Assembly: GCA_013375385.1 (NCBI GenBank)
Contig: JABXJY010000038.1
Location: 1 to 13,024 of the forward strand
Length of the DNA stretch: 13,024 bases
Source of the DNA: Desulfobacterales bacterium
Lineage (GTDB): Bacteria; Desulfobacterota; DSM-4660; Desulfatiglandales; B25-G16
Reading direction: 5' to 3'
The notes under the pieces were generated by a model. That model searched no databases, was not told the origin of the DNA, and was given only the letters and a program-made list of their open reading frames with translations. The position numbers and the translations under genes were made by a program. Positions 12,915-13,024 of the stretch are shown in pieces. How positions within the stretch are numbered: the stretch's first letter is position 1; each line of letters starts with the position of its first letter.

Positions 12915-13024
12915 ATGAAAGTCAAATCCAGACATAAAATCTCACATGAGGGGATTGAAAAGATACTGGTCAGGTGTACTAATTGGGTAGGTGATACCGT
13001 GATGATGATCCCTTCCCTGGTTGC
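12915..13024 (+). CDS. waaF: LPS heptosyltransferase, WaaF-like (N-terminal part)
   Basis: Only the first 36 codons are present; the gene runs off the right edge. After a basic leader (MKVKSRHK) the sequence KILVRCTNWVGDTVMMIPSLV matches the glycosyltransferase family 9 start, where a beta strand is followed by N-W-x-G-D and a P-S/A-L helix, as in ADP-heptose:LPS heptosyltransferase II. WaaF adds the second heptose to the inner core. Position next to lpxK and waaA supports an LPS role. WaaC or another family 9 member cannot be excluded from so little sequence. No clear ribosome binding site precedes the ATG; the leader is A-rich and carries the right end of the GxxExxY unit. Confidence 0.75.
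   Translation, partial: MKVKSRHKISHEGIEKILVRCTNWVGDTVMMIPSLV

Overview
The window looks like a stretch of a Gram-negative, AT-leaning chromosome. It is most plausibly from the Deltaproteobacteria/Desulfobacterota, an inference from gene content and order: recO beside split glyQ/glyS, and a DUF4390 gene, an NtrY-like kinase, waaA and lpxK in a row. No 16S rRNA or other phylogenetic marker is present to prove it. All genes run on the + strand except mltA.

Layout. 1-282 has no recognisable gene but carries two heptad-repeat tracts. 283-4324 holds recO (recombination mediator), glyQ and glyS (the two subunits of glycyl-tRNA synthetase). 4373-5587 (-) is mltA, a lipoprotein lytic transglycosylase convergent with glyS. 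5588-5874 is a divergent regulatory region with a 16-bp-paired inverted repeat and a well-spaced sigma-54-type -24/-12 element, leading into lpxC (5875-6804). After a 285-bp non-coding gap with a good sigma-70-type promoter come a secreted DUF4390 protein (7090-7662), an NtrY-like membrane histidine kinase (7668-9899), waaA (9971-11296) and lpxK (11344-12450). A GxxExxY-family gene broken by one in-frame amber codon (12476-12871) and the first 36 codons of a waaF-like heptosyltransferase (12915 to the edge) end the window.

How it fits together. LpxC makes the committed step of lipid A synthesis, LpxK phosphorylates the lipid A precursor, WaaA adds Kdo and WaaF adds heptose to the inner core, so the right half is an envelope/LPS assembly region. 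MltA adds cell-wall remodelling. The DUF4390/NtrY pair is a membrane signalling module embedded in the LPS genes with no response regulator in view.

The most unusual property is not a gene. Most gene junctions carry degenerate repeats in strict 7-bp phase (about 50 heptads in nine tracts, both orientations), and stop codons, start codons and C-terminal codons are embedded in them. One tract of exactly ten heptads fills the kinase-waaA gap apart from a single base. Two other short-period repeats mark the waaA-lpxK and lpxK-GxxExxY junctions. The second most interesting item is the sigma-54-like promoter plus upstream inverted repeat in front of lpxC.
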